A stretch of DNA of 6,282 nucleotides, from NCBI GenBank assembly GCA_016934645.1, contig JAFGSL010000137.1:1-6282 (forward strand). The letters are read 5' to 3'. Under the pieces are notes generated by a model that had not been told where the DNA came from, did not search any database, and saw nothing but the letters and a program-made list of their open reading frames with translations. Every line of letters begins with the position of its first letter. Position 1 is the first letter of the stretch. This stretch comes from Anaerolineae bacterium (lineage in GTDB: Bacteria > Chloroflexota > Anaerolineae > B4-G1 > SLSP01). Below, piece by piece: positions 1 to 5,408 of this stretch. The position numbers and the translations under genes were made by a program.

Positions 1-19
1 AACTCAGACCATCTGAGTT
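1..19. repeat. Perfect 8-bp hairpin at the left edge
   Basis: The arms AACTCAGA (1-8) and TCTGAGTT (12-19) are exact reverse complements around a 3-base loop. It sits 5 bp before the terminator-like hairpin at 25-64. It may be part of a tandem terminator or the end of a larger structure cut by the window edge. No T-run follows it directly, so its function is not established. Confidence 0.5.
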
Positions 20-24
20 AGTGT

Positions 25-64
25 GATTGTCGACCCTATCTCTGTTTCGACAATCGCCTTTTTT
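25..64 (+). terminator. Probable rho-independent terminator, plus strand
   Basis: GATTGTCGA (25-33) pairs exactly with TCGACAATC (47-55) around a 13-base loop. A run of six T's (59-64) begins three bases after the stem. This is the layout of an intrinsic terminator for transcription moving rightward, so a plus-strand gene probably ends just left of the window and converges on the minus-strand FkbM gene. The large loop, the moderate GC content of the stem and the 3-base gap before the T-run make it a weak to medium terminator. Confidence 0.45.
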
Positions 65-212
65 GATATTTTATACAAGGAGGTGTTGCCATAGGCGAGG
101 TGGCGACGCACAATAGCAATAACAAAGTTATCGTTATCAACTGGCGAAATCGTGAGCTACAAAATCTGTGGAACACCCTTAGCAGCATGGCAATGTTAAG
201 CGCCCTGCACCC

Positions 213-1004
213 TTATCCCTTCTCATACCACATGTTGCCGGAATTCGCCGTATCGACTTTGGAATAACATTTGACAAAGCCATGTTGGACCAAGTAGTTC
301 TCAATGTCCTGCTCGCGGCCCAGGTGATACTCCAGGCGGATATTTTGGATCAAGGCGTAGACATCTTCACCTGCGGAAAACAAGATACTGTATTCAGCGC
401 CTTCACAATCCAGCTTAAGTAAATGGATGTCGCCAGTTTGGTCGAGTATTTCTGGCAGGCCGATAGTGCTTACCCACTCAAAATCAGTAGTGTTGTCGTT
501 GGTGATAATGGCGTTGTACATGCTTGACTTGGTTGGAAACCGAACCGGCTCTCCAGGTGTGTCCACAACGGCAAACTGACCGGGAACGATAACTTGATCG
601 AGATGATTGGCCTTTATGTTCTGAAGTAAGTAATCATAAGACTCCGAGTTGGGTTCGTAAGCAAAAACCCTGGCGACTCGGTTTTGAGCAGCGTACAAGG
701 AGAAGATACCAATATTGGCGCCAACGTCCACAACTATGCTGCCCGGCTGGATACGCCCGTAATCCTCGCGAACAAAGATGACGAATACACTAATGACATC
801 GTGGGGATGTTCCGAAAGGCATATCTTCAGTCCGCTGCGCAATTCTACGACTCTGCCGGAAGGGGATTTGCACGACAAATAAGCCGAAATGAACCCAAAT
901 GGATCTTTGAACAACATAAAGCACTTAAGAAAATAGCCGAGATATGAGGGTATTTCAGGGATTCGCCGCACGTATCTTGAGATGTCTCTGCCAAACAATT
1001 GCAT
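213..1004 (-). CDS. FkbM family SAM-dependent methyltransferase
   Basis: This 263-residue protein is a class I, S-adenosylmethionine-dependent methyltransferase of the FkbM type. That family O-methylates sugars, polyketide-derived and other small substrates, and its genes are common in polysaccharide and secondary-metabolite loci. The SAM-binding motif I is VDVGANIG (residues 92-99). The acidic ribose-binding position is the Glu in AYEPN (115-119). The FkbM signature LLKLDCEGAEYSIL lies at 195-208, followed by IRLEYH (222-227). The first 50 or so residues are family-variable. The length is normal and both ends look complete. The ATG at 1002-1004 has no clear Shine-Dalgarno sequence, only A/T-rich DNA before it, so a start further in (for example Met30) cannot be excluded. 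No neighbouring gene shares an obvious substrate, so the acceptor is unknown. Confidence 0.9.
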   Translation of the reverse strand: MQLFGRDISRYVRRIPEIPSYLGYFLKCFMLFKDPFGFISAYLSCKSPSGRVVELRSGLKICLSEHPHDVISVFVIFVREDYGRIQPGSIVVDVGANIGIFSLYAAQNRVARVFAYEPNSESYDYLLQNIKANHLDQVIVPGQFAVVDTPGEPVRFPTKSSMYNAIITNDNTTDFEWVSTIGLPEILDQTGDIHLLKLDCEGAEYSILFSAGEDVYALIQNIRLEYHLGREQDIENYLVQHGFVKCYSKVDTANSGNMWYEKG

Positions 1005-1359
1005 AGTGATTTATCTTAATTTTAGTTTTGGGATCTACTTTGGGATGGTCATCTCAACTGAGACCCAATCAGGTGTAATCAAAGGTGATCGGAAACTTCG
1101 AGCCGCTCATCCGCGTAAGCGTCTGGTCGCCACATGGCAGCGCCGTGCAGCAAGAAGTATACCATATCACCTGGAACTTTCAGTATATGGGTGATTGGGC
1201 GCATACAGCATCAGGCGCGACACAGAAGGGTTTACCTTCTGTGCGTTTCCTGGCTGTAAGACAAAAACTTGTTGAGGGTATAGCAGCTAACCACCGGCGG
1301 GACGATTAAGGAACCGGGGCCGGCGACTTTTTGCAGTCCGCTCAGTAGACTCACGACGG
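1005..1359. other. Gene-poor stretch between FkbM and NTF2-like genes
   Basis: I see no gene here that I can defend. Two overlapping open frames look somewhat protein-like. One is a plus-strand frame from a GTG at 1085 to 1309. The other is a 41-codon minus-strand frame (1079-1204) starting MRPITHIL. Neither has a ribosome binding site or a recognised motif, and they are complements of each other, so at most one could be real. Both could be shadows of decayed DNA. The one clear structure is the hairpin at 1221-1243. The FkbM gene's promoter should lie near 1005-1060, an A/T-rich stretch, but no convincing -35/-10 pair stands out. Confidence 0.4.
1221..1243. repeat. Perfect 9-bp hairpin with 5-base loop
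   Basis: CACAGAAGG (1221-1229) and CCTTCTGTG (1235-1243) are exact reverse complements around GTTTA. No T-run follows on either strand, so it is not a classical intrinsic terminator. It lies 117 bp beyond the stop of the NTF2-like gene on the minus strand and could stabilise or end that transcript. It could also be a small palindromic repeat. Confidence 0.5.
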
Positions 1360-1716
1360 CTATTGGGGAATGTAGTCCCACAACACATTGACGATCATCC
1401 AACAATCCTGAGACTTTGCGAGATGAACATAGTCAATGAATTTCTCGGAGACGATCTTGACGCTCGCCATAGTCGCAGTCCGATCCAGAATGGTAATCTC
1501 TTTTCGTCCGCTTTCAGGCGCATCAAGGCGTCCTCTGCCATTCCCTGTCGCTTCTATCATCCAGGCCTTATCCACTTCCCATATTTCTTCATCAGAGACA
1601 ACTCGTCGTTTGGCAAGGTGAGGCGACAACGCCTGATTCATTTTGCCGGCGTTCTCTTCATACCACCCCTCAACGTAGTCTAGCGCACAGCGCTTGATTG
1701 CTTCGGTATCTTCCAT
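1360..1716 (-). CDS. NTF2/SnoaL-fold protein, lumazine-binding-like family
   Basis: This 118-residue protein resembles the small stand-alone NTF2-like proteins grouped as putative lumazine-binding (Lumazine_bd_2 type). The family traits visible are an N-terminal helix with ALDYVEGWYEENAGKM (residues 11-26), then SPHLAKRRV (31-39). A central strand carries EITILDRTATMASVKI (73-88), and the closing pair is DYVHLAKSQDCWMIVNVLW (95-113). The length is normal for the family, which forms a cone-shaped ligand pocket. Few members have a known biochemical role, so substrate and reaction cannot be given. The ATG at 1714-1716 is supported by GGAG placed about 9 bases upstream (TAGGAGATAAGTTATG). It appears to be monocistronic and cytoplasmic, since no signal peptide is visible. 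Confidence 0.8.
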   Translation of the reverse strand: MEDTEAIKRCALDYVEGWYEENAGKMNQALSPHLAKRRVVSDEEIWEVDKAWMIEATGNGRGRLDAPESGRKEITILDRTATMASVKIVSEKFIDYVHLAKSQDCWMIVNVLWDYIPQ

Positions 1717-1840
1717 AACTTATCTCCTACTCAACGTGTGAAATGATGATGTCGTGACCTCAATATCCGGTAATTCTTAGACATCCAGATCATCTTTCAT
1801 TAACGATCAGTACTAATAGCAAACAGTTCAGCTATTGAAG

Positions 1841-1967
1841 TGCATCCCCAAAGTTGGACAGGTTAGAAAACGAACTATCATGTCAAACAAAACAACGGAG
1901 GGCTGTAATGACACGACGGCGCACATTTACGGCTAAGTTCAAGGCACAAGTGGTACTGGAAATACTC
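1841..1967 (+). mobile_element. IS3-family left-end remnant
   Basis: TGCATCCCCAAAGTTGGACAG (starting at 1841) looks like the terminal repeat of an IS3-family element, which usually begins with TG. It is followed about 45 bp later by GGAGG (1897-1901) and the start of an OrfA frame at 1908. Similarity to OrfA ends around 1967 and no matching right end occurs in the window. Only about 125 bp of an element that normally exceeds 1 kb therefore survives. The right boundary touches DNA belonging to the 3' end of the glycosyltransferase gene. The element has been deleted rather than freshly inserted. Confidence 0.65.
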
Positions 1968-2027
1968 GGTGGGCATTTCGTGCATCTAGAGCCTGCTACT
2001 CCTTATATACATACTTCTGCGCTGTAA
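1908..2027 (+). pseudogene. Truncated IS3-family transposase OrfA
   Basis: The frame encodes 39 residues beginning MTRRRTFTAKFKAQVVLEIL. This matches the conserved start of IS3/IS911-type OrfA proteins, which carry an N-terminal helix-turn-helix (HTH_Tnp_1 type) that binds the element's ends. After residue 20 the sequence (GGHFVHLEP...) no longer resembles OrfA. The frame then runs antisense into the tail of the glycosyltransferase gene and stops at 2025-2027. The start is well supported by GGAGG six bases upstream of the ATG. The helix-turn-helix is incomplete and OrfB (the DDE catalytic part) is absent, so no active transposase can be made. Confidence 0.7.
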
Positions 2028-3546
2028 ACATGATAGGCGAATATTGTTCTAAGGCTATCACCCGGGGGCCGGACGGTTCCCAACCCTGCACCCCCTGCAG
2101 CACGTTAAAGATGGGCAAGGACGCACCGGTGTTGCAGGTGATATACCAAAACGTTTTGTGCGCCGCCAGCAATTCCGGCAGGTCTTTTTCGTAATGCAGC
2201 GGGGGAACGAAGGGATTGAGCACATCTCCATACCGGCCTTCGTATGGATTGTTCTGATGGTAGTGAACCGCCTGTGGCCAGTAATAGAACGCCGGACCCA
2301 GGGAATAGGAATCGGACGTGACGATGAGGTCGTTCGGCTGAACGGCTCCGTCTAGCTTTTCCACCATCTGTCGCATCGGGTGATTGAAATACTGGGTGTA
2401 GATATCCTTGATGGTGAAGACATTCAATAGTGCAAACAGCCCCGCCGCGATCCAAGGCAAGTATTTGCCCGGCAGCATCCCCATGCCCAGCGACACAAGC
2501 AGCAGGAACAACCCTGACACCACCAGGAGATAGCGGGAGAAGAATACCGGAATCAGGAACAGGGAAACCAGCATCATTGAGAGCACCACGCCGAGGTATG
2601 CCAGGAAAACAAAGCGGCCAAATCCGGCCCCCTGCTGAGCAGGCTCCCGCTCGGCGCCTTTACGCCAGGCAATGATCAACCCGCCGATACATAGGATTGC
2701 GGCCAATGCGAAAGCCAGGTATTGGGTCAACGGAACGTCGGATAGAAATTGGGCGAACGTACGGGTGGGGAATTGCTCTCTGTACGCGAACGGTTGGATG
2801 AAAGCGACCTGGACCCCATCCCACGAGAGCGGTCCCAACCAAAAAGCTTTTTGCGCACTCAGCGTCTGCCGGATGAAGACGATCAGCCAGGGAAGATACA
2901 CAACTACCATGACCGCCCCAACGATCAGATACGTTTTTAGTTGCTCACGCCGTTGGATCAAAATCCAGAAAAAAACAAGCGCATGCAGGAAAAAACCTGC
3001 GATGAGTCCATAATAATGGAGGTAAGCTCCGGCCAGCGTTGCCACGCAGAACAGCACCCAATCGCGCCTGCGGTTCTCCGTCACCGCCAGATACCCATAC
3101 AACGCGCCGGCCGTCACGGCGCAGATCGCCAGCGAGTACATCCGCGCTTCGTGGGCGTAGATGAGTATGGCCGGCGTGAACAGCACTACAATCGCATAGA
3201 GAAACGCGTTGCGGTTTCCGAATATCCGCCGGACCGGGCCCGCCCCTAGCATCACCAGCCCCGCCGCTCCCGCTACCGATAATGAACGCAGAGCCCATTC
3301 AGAGTTCCCCAGTGCAATCCGCACCAGGCTCAGCAGAATGTAGTAGAGCGGAGGATGGTTGTCCACCATCACTTGCGCTGGAATCTGCCACGGTAGATAG
3401 CTCGCGATGACCGACGAGTACGCCTCGTCATACCAGAAGCTCTCGTGCGAAATGCCGACGGTGTACACTACGGTAGCCAAGATGACTATGGCAATCCATC
3501 CCCATAGAATCCTCTTATCTAAGTCCGGAGTTGTTGTTTTGTTCAT
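1996..3546 (-). CDS. GT39-like membrane glycosyltransferase (PMT_2/ArnT type)
   Basis: This 516-residue integral membrane protein looks like a GT-C-fold glycosyltransferase of the GT39/PMT_2 group. Such enzymes transfer a sugar from a lipid-linked (polyprenyl phosphate) donor to protein, lipid or glycan on the outer face of the cytoplasmic membrane. The first external loop has the acidic catalytic motif FWYDEAYS (residues 37-44, Asp40-Glu41). It is followed by DNHPPLYY (62-69), HEARMYS (132-138) and FFSRYLLV (335-342). About ten or eleven hydrophobic segments lie between residues 13 and 380, and a soluble C-terminal region of about 135 residues follows. The ATG at 3544-3546 is preferred because GAGGAG lies just upstream. 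An in-frame TTG at 3591 would add 15 residues but has no such site. The stop is about 30 bp from an IS remnant, so the extreme C-terminus may have been altered. Donor and acceptor are unknown. Confidence 0.85.
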   Translation of the reverse strand: MNKTTTPDLDKRILWGWIAIVILATVVYTVGISHESFWYDEAYSSVIASYLPWQIPAQVMVDNHPPLYYILLSLVRIALGNSEWALRSLSVAGAAGLVMLGAGPVRRIFGNRNAFLYAIVVLFTPAILIYAHEARMYSLAICAVTAGALYGYLAVTENRRRDWVLFCVATLAGAYLHYYGLIAGFFLHALVFFWILIQRREQLKTYLIVGAVMVVVYLPWLIVFIRQTLSAQKAFWLGPLSWDGVQVAFIQPFAYREQFPTRTFAQFLSDVPLTQYLAFALAAILCIGGLIIAWRKGAEREPAQQGAGFGRFVFLAYLGVVLSMMLVSLFLIPVFFSRYLLVVSGLFLLLVSLGMGMLPGKYLPWIAAGLFALLNVFTIKDIYTQYFNHPMRQMVEKLDGAVQPNDLIVTSDSYSLGPAFYYWPQAVHYHQNNPYEGRYGDVLNPFVPPLHYEKDLPELLAAHKTFWYITCNTGASLPIFNVLQGVQGWEPSGPRVIALEQYSPIMFTAQKYVYKE

Positions 3547-3549
3547 AAT

Positions 3550-3555
3550 CTCCTC
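3550..3555 (-). promoter_or_regulatory. Ribosome binding site of the GT39-like gene
   Basis: On the minus strand GAGGAG is followed by three bases and then ATG (3546). It decides for the internal ATG over the upstream TTG at 3591. The spacing from GAGG to ATG is 5 bases, slightly tight but usable. Confidence 0.6.
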
Positions 3556-3561
3556 GTTGTA

Positions 3562-3587
3562 TGATACAATTTCAAAACTACCCTCAA
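3562..3587 (-). promoter_or_regulatory. Possible weak promoter before the GT39-like gene
   Basis: Reading the minus strand, TTGAGG is followed about 15 bases later by TATCAT, and the ATG lies about 17 bases further on. This would give a very short leader carrying only the GAGGAG site. It would also place the alternative TTG start upstream of transcription. The spacing is shorter than the ideal 17 and the match is weak, so this is a suggestion only. Confidence 0.25.
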
Positions 3588-3671
3588 CCAAAAGTATTTC
3601 GACTGGCGCATAGCCTTTGAAAAATAGATTTGAAATTTGTTGATCGAGTATTAAGTTGTGCTAACTCCGAC

Positions 3672-3726
3672 AGGAGGGCATGAAATTATGCATATCCGTG
3701 TTATCATGCGAGCCGCCAAACGGTAA
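3672..3726 (+). other. Strong plus-strand ribosome binding site with a 12-codon ORF
   Basis: AGGAGGG (3672-3678) is followed nine bases later by an ATG (3688) that opens MHIRVIMRAAKR and a TAA. A second ATG at 3680 is too close to the site to be used well and would give 25 residues. This is the only good plus-strand initiation signal in a minus-strand region. It could be a leader peptide, the stump of a gene lost to a rearrangement, or chance. No similarity is recognised. Confidence 0.2.
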
Positions 3727-3753
3727 GCATAAGCCGCCGCGCTTGTCAGGAGA

Positions 3754-4158
3754 TTAGTTTCTTAAGAAAGAGCATTCTGAATCGTCAAACACAAGGTACA
3801 CGTTGGGGCTAAGCCCATAAGCGGTTGCATCTTGAAGACCGGACTCCTTGAAAACAAGCAGCAGTGATGGCGCCAGAGGGTTCCCGAACATAATCGCCTG
3901 CATCGCTGGCATACGAATCGATGCAGGATCATCAGGATCAAGATAGGGCATTATTTGCAGAGCCTGGTGCAGTTGAATCTGAACGATCTTTCCACCCTTG
4001 AGTAAAACATAGTGGCGGATACCGTGCTTGTCCTCTGCACTGATGCAATCGTCAGCATACTCGTTGGCTTGCCCAACAGTGGTCGGAATGTTTTTCTCAA
4101 ACGTCAGAGTGTACACCCAATAGTCATCGTGTTTTTCCAGTGCGAATTTGTAATACAT
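3754..4158 (-). CDS. Uncharacterised 134-residue protein, possibly STAS-like fold
   Basis: I do not recognise this family. The protein has 134 residues from the ATG at 4156-4158, with no signal peptide, membrane segment or cysteine cluster. It opens with an alternating strand pattern (YYKFALEKHDDYWVYTLTF, residues 2-20). A helix-like stretch follows (GQANEYADDCISAED, about 29-43), then a strand HYVLLKGGKIVQIQL (49-63). The second half has PASIRMPAMQAIMFGN (about 78-93), the hydrophobic strand SLLLVFKES (about 97-105) and a final strand VYLVFDD (about 120-126). This strand-helix alternation resembles small STAS/SpoIIAA-like proteins common in Chloroflexota, but that is inference from pattern only. 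The start is backed by a near-perfect Shine-Dalgarno 8 bases upstream. An in-frame TTG at 4167 overlaps that site and is unlikely. It stands alone, about 200 bp from the GT39-like gene, with a hairpin-rich leader region. Confidence 0.7.
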   Translation of the reverse strand: MYYKFALEKHDDYWVYTLTFEKNIPTTVGQANEYADDCISAEDKHGIRHYVLLKGGKIVQIQLHQALQIMPYLDPDDPASIRMPAMQAIMFGNPLAPSLLLVFKESGLQDATAYGLSPNVYLVFDDSECSFLRN

Positions 4159-4166
4159 CGTGTGCA

Positions 4167-4176
4167 ATCACCCCCT
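4167..4176 (-). promoter_or_regulatory. Strong ribosome binding site of the 134-residue gene
   Basis: On the minus strand AGGGGGTGAT differs by one base from the full anti-Shine-Dalgarno complement AGGAGGTGAT. It lies eight bases before the ATG at 4158. It selects this ATG over the in-frame TTG at 4167, which overlaps the site. Confidence 0.7.
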
Positions 4177-4199
4177 GTATTGAGGAACTATCACCTAGA

Positions 4200-4263
4200 G
4201 CAAGAATCGTTATCGATCTGTGGCGCAGCGCCCTAACGATTCTGCATCACCTGCGCACAGGTG
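4200..4263. repeat. Two adjacent hairpins in the leader of the 134-residue gene
   Basis: The first hairpin pairs AGAATCGTTA (4203-4212) exactly with TAACGATTCT (4234-4243). Its 21-base interior contains a small stem, GGCG-CAG-CGCC (4222-4232). Two more G-C pairs (4200-4201 with 4244-4245) form across a one-base bulge. The second is the palindrome CACCTG-CGCA-CAGGTG (4248-4263). They lie 42-105 bp upstream of the start of the 134-residue gene. No T-run follows, so an intrinsic terminator is not supported. A structured leader, an operator-like palindrome or the debris of a mobile repeat are all possible. Confidence 0.5.
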
Positions 4264-4325
4264 GGCGGAGGCTTGCTACTGCTACATCTCTCAACACCCT
4301 GGTATGAGAATGTAAGTGTACTTCA

Positions 4326-4457
4326 TCAGTAGTCGCACTCTGCGCTGTAGCCAGTTGACTTGCCCTGCCATTCCTTGTGCCAAGGGTAGTAAACAAACAC
4401 CGCAACATTATGGAGCGCGCCTAACGTGTGCGTCAGCCGTACCGAACAGCCAACCAT
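4326..4457 (-). CDS. Possible 43-codon ORF across the attC-like end
   Basis: From the ATG at 4455-4457 the minus strand reads 43 residues, ending in VFVYYPWHKEWQGKS (residues 20-34) and TGYSAECDY (35-43). The aromatic-rich tail looks like real protein rather than random translation. However, there is no ribosome binding site, the length is very small, and I recognise no family. The frame begins inside the attC-like repeat and runs through its GTTAGGC end. It could be the 3' stump of a gene fused to the repeat, a short cassette ORF, or chance. Confidence 0.2.
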   Translation of the reverse strand: MVGCSVRLTHTLGALHNVAVFVYYPWHKEWQGKSTGYSAECDY

Positions 4458-4545
4458 AACGTTGGACTAACGCCAAATCATTGATGACCACGAAAGCCTG
4501 TTAAACGTGGCCCGTGTTCGGCGTTGGCGGCACGCGGTGTTGGGC
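4419..4545 (-). repeat. attC-like imperfect palindrome after the methyltransferase gene
   Basis: The 127-bp element begins with GCCTAAC (4419-4425) and ends with GTTGGGC (4539-4545). Both fit the integron core consensus RYYYAAC/GTTRRRY and they pair with each other apart from one G-T wobble. An inner exact pair, CCGAACA (4442-4448) with TGTTCGG (4515-4521), and partly matching DNA between give about 30 bp of imperfect complementarity per arm. The centre is about 66 bp and contains a small CCAAC-CATAAC-GTTGG hairpin. Known attC sites run from about 57 to 141 bp, so the length fits. On the gene's strand it starts 9 bases after the methyltransferase stop, where an attC belongs, with R'' next to the gene and R' distal. 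An unrelated REP-like intergenic repeat is the alternative. Confidence 0.5.
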
Positions 4546-5408
4546 GGGCGCAGGTTACAGCTGGTAGTACACGATGCGGTGCGCCCGCCGCACTATCTTG
4601 AAGGCTCCAGCCAGTCTGTAAGCCACGCGATACCCAAGGGCGAGACGGGCCAAGTCGGGATCGTCAGTGAAATACCACTCTTCCAGGAGGCGCAGGCCAG
4701 GCGCCCAAGCTTCCAATTCACGCGGGTCATCCATGCCCCAACCGATGGTCGCACCGGTATATTTCAGCGAGGGATGCTTGGCGGCCGAGCGCGCCGTCAG
4801 CCGACTAAAGACATCCGCGATCAGCCGGCAGCCCGGAAAGGTTTCGTGCAGTCGGAGCACCAGTCGCCGTACATCGGCCTCGCCTAAATACATCAGCAAT
4901 CCTTCCGCTACCACTAGCACCGGACGCCCGCCCGATGTGACGGTATCCACCCATTCTAGGTTTGTCACGGAGGCGGCGATCAGGTGGTAGCGCTCGCTTC
5001 CAGTAAAGAACTGGCGGCGGAGCTCTACCACTGGTGGCATGTCCAGGTCGTACCAGTGGACACTGCCGTTGTCTACGCGCCAGAAGCGGCTATCCAGACC
5101 ACAGCCCAGTTGCAACACCATGCCGTTGGGATGCTCAGTCAGAAAGTCCTGTATGACCGCATCTAGCTTCTTGGCCCGCTGGCAGACCAGCAGGACGGTC
5201 TTGTAGGGGACATGCAGGCGAGTAAAATCATAGTCCACCCGATTCAAGATGTCTTGGGCCATCGGGTCAAAGAACAGCGGGTTACCCGGTTGTGCCTTGG
5301 CATAGAGCGTAATCAGCAGGGTTTCCTGCTCGGGGGTCAGCGTCAATTTGGCCCTTGTGGTCATTGATATTCTCTCCTGGTGATAGCTTGATTGGTGAGA
5401 CCGCCCAA
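4425..5408 (-). mobile_element. Candidate integron-type gene cassette
   Basis: This unit is defined by the predicted G^TT crossover points of the two attC-like sites: G5409/T5408 in the right one and G4425/T4424 in the left one. It holds a 44-bp leader with a ribosome binding site, one complete gene on the cassette strand (the LCM-type methyltransferase) and a downstream attC-like site. That is the standard content of an integron cassette, and about 1 kb is a usual size. No integrase or attI is seen, so if correct this is part of an integrase-less attC cluster or of an array extending outside the window. The claim rests on short core matches and on geometry, not on a covariance-model hit. Confidence 0.4.
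4555..5364 (-). CDS. LCM/Tcmp-type SAM-dependent methyltransferase
   Basis: This 269-residue protein belongs to the leucine carboxyl methyltransferase-like group (LCM, also called Tcmp/Ppm1 type), class I SAM-dependent O-methyltransferases. Bacterial members often act in secondary metabolism, for example on polyketide carboxyl or hydroxyl groups. The SAM-binding motif is VLQLGCGLDSR (residues 83-93). The characteristic second motif is WYDLDMPPVVELRRQFF (104-120), and the conserved AEGLLMYL (153-160) follows. A C-terminal beta strand near residues 223-232 and a basic tail complete a normal length. The ATG at 5362-5364 has AGGAG about ten bases upstream. The substrate is unknown and no biosynthetic partner is adjacent. 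GC content looks higher than in the FkbM and 134-residue genes. The gene is flanked on both sides by attC-like palindromes and may be a mobile cassette gene. Confidence 0.88.
   Translation of the reverse strand: MTTRAKLTLTPEQETLLITLYAKAQPGNPLFFDPMAQDILNRVDYDFTRLHVPYKTVLLVCQRAKKLDAVIQDFLTEHPNGMVLQLGCGLDSRFWRVDNGSVHWYDLDMPPVVELRRQFFTGSERYHLIAASVTNLEWVDTVTSGGRPVLVVAEGLLMYLGEADVRRLVLRLHETFPGCRLIADVFSRLTARSAAKHPSLKYTGATIGWGMDDPRELEAWAPGLRLLEEWYFTDDPDLARLALGYRVAYRLAGAFKIVRRAHRIVYYQL

Noticed and set aside
36..188. Minus-strand 50-codon frame starting MLLRVFHRFCSS with a hydrophobic stretch LITITLLLLLCVA
   Set aside because: It resembles a signal peptide, but it has no ribosome binding site and runs into the terminator hairpin. 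I see no homology, so the hydrophobic run is probably chance in A/T-rich DNA.
684..947. Plus-strand 87-codon frame antisense to the FkbM gene
   Set aside because: The opposite strand carries unmistakable FkbM motifs over the same bases, so this is a shadow frame.
1085..1309. Plus-strand 74-codon frame from a GTG start
   Set aside because: No ribosome binding site, no recognised motif, and a competing protein-like frame exists on the other strand. It also runs through a perfect hairpin.
1293..1336. GC-rich CCGG repeats followed by TTTTT on the plus strand, considered as a terminator
   Set aside because: The best stem is only five pairs with a long loop, and no plus-strand gene precedes it.
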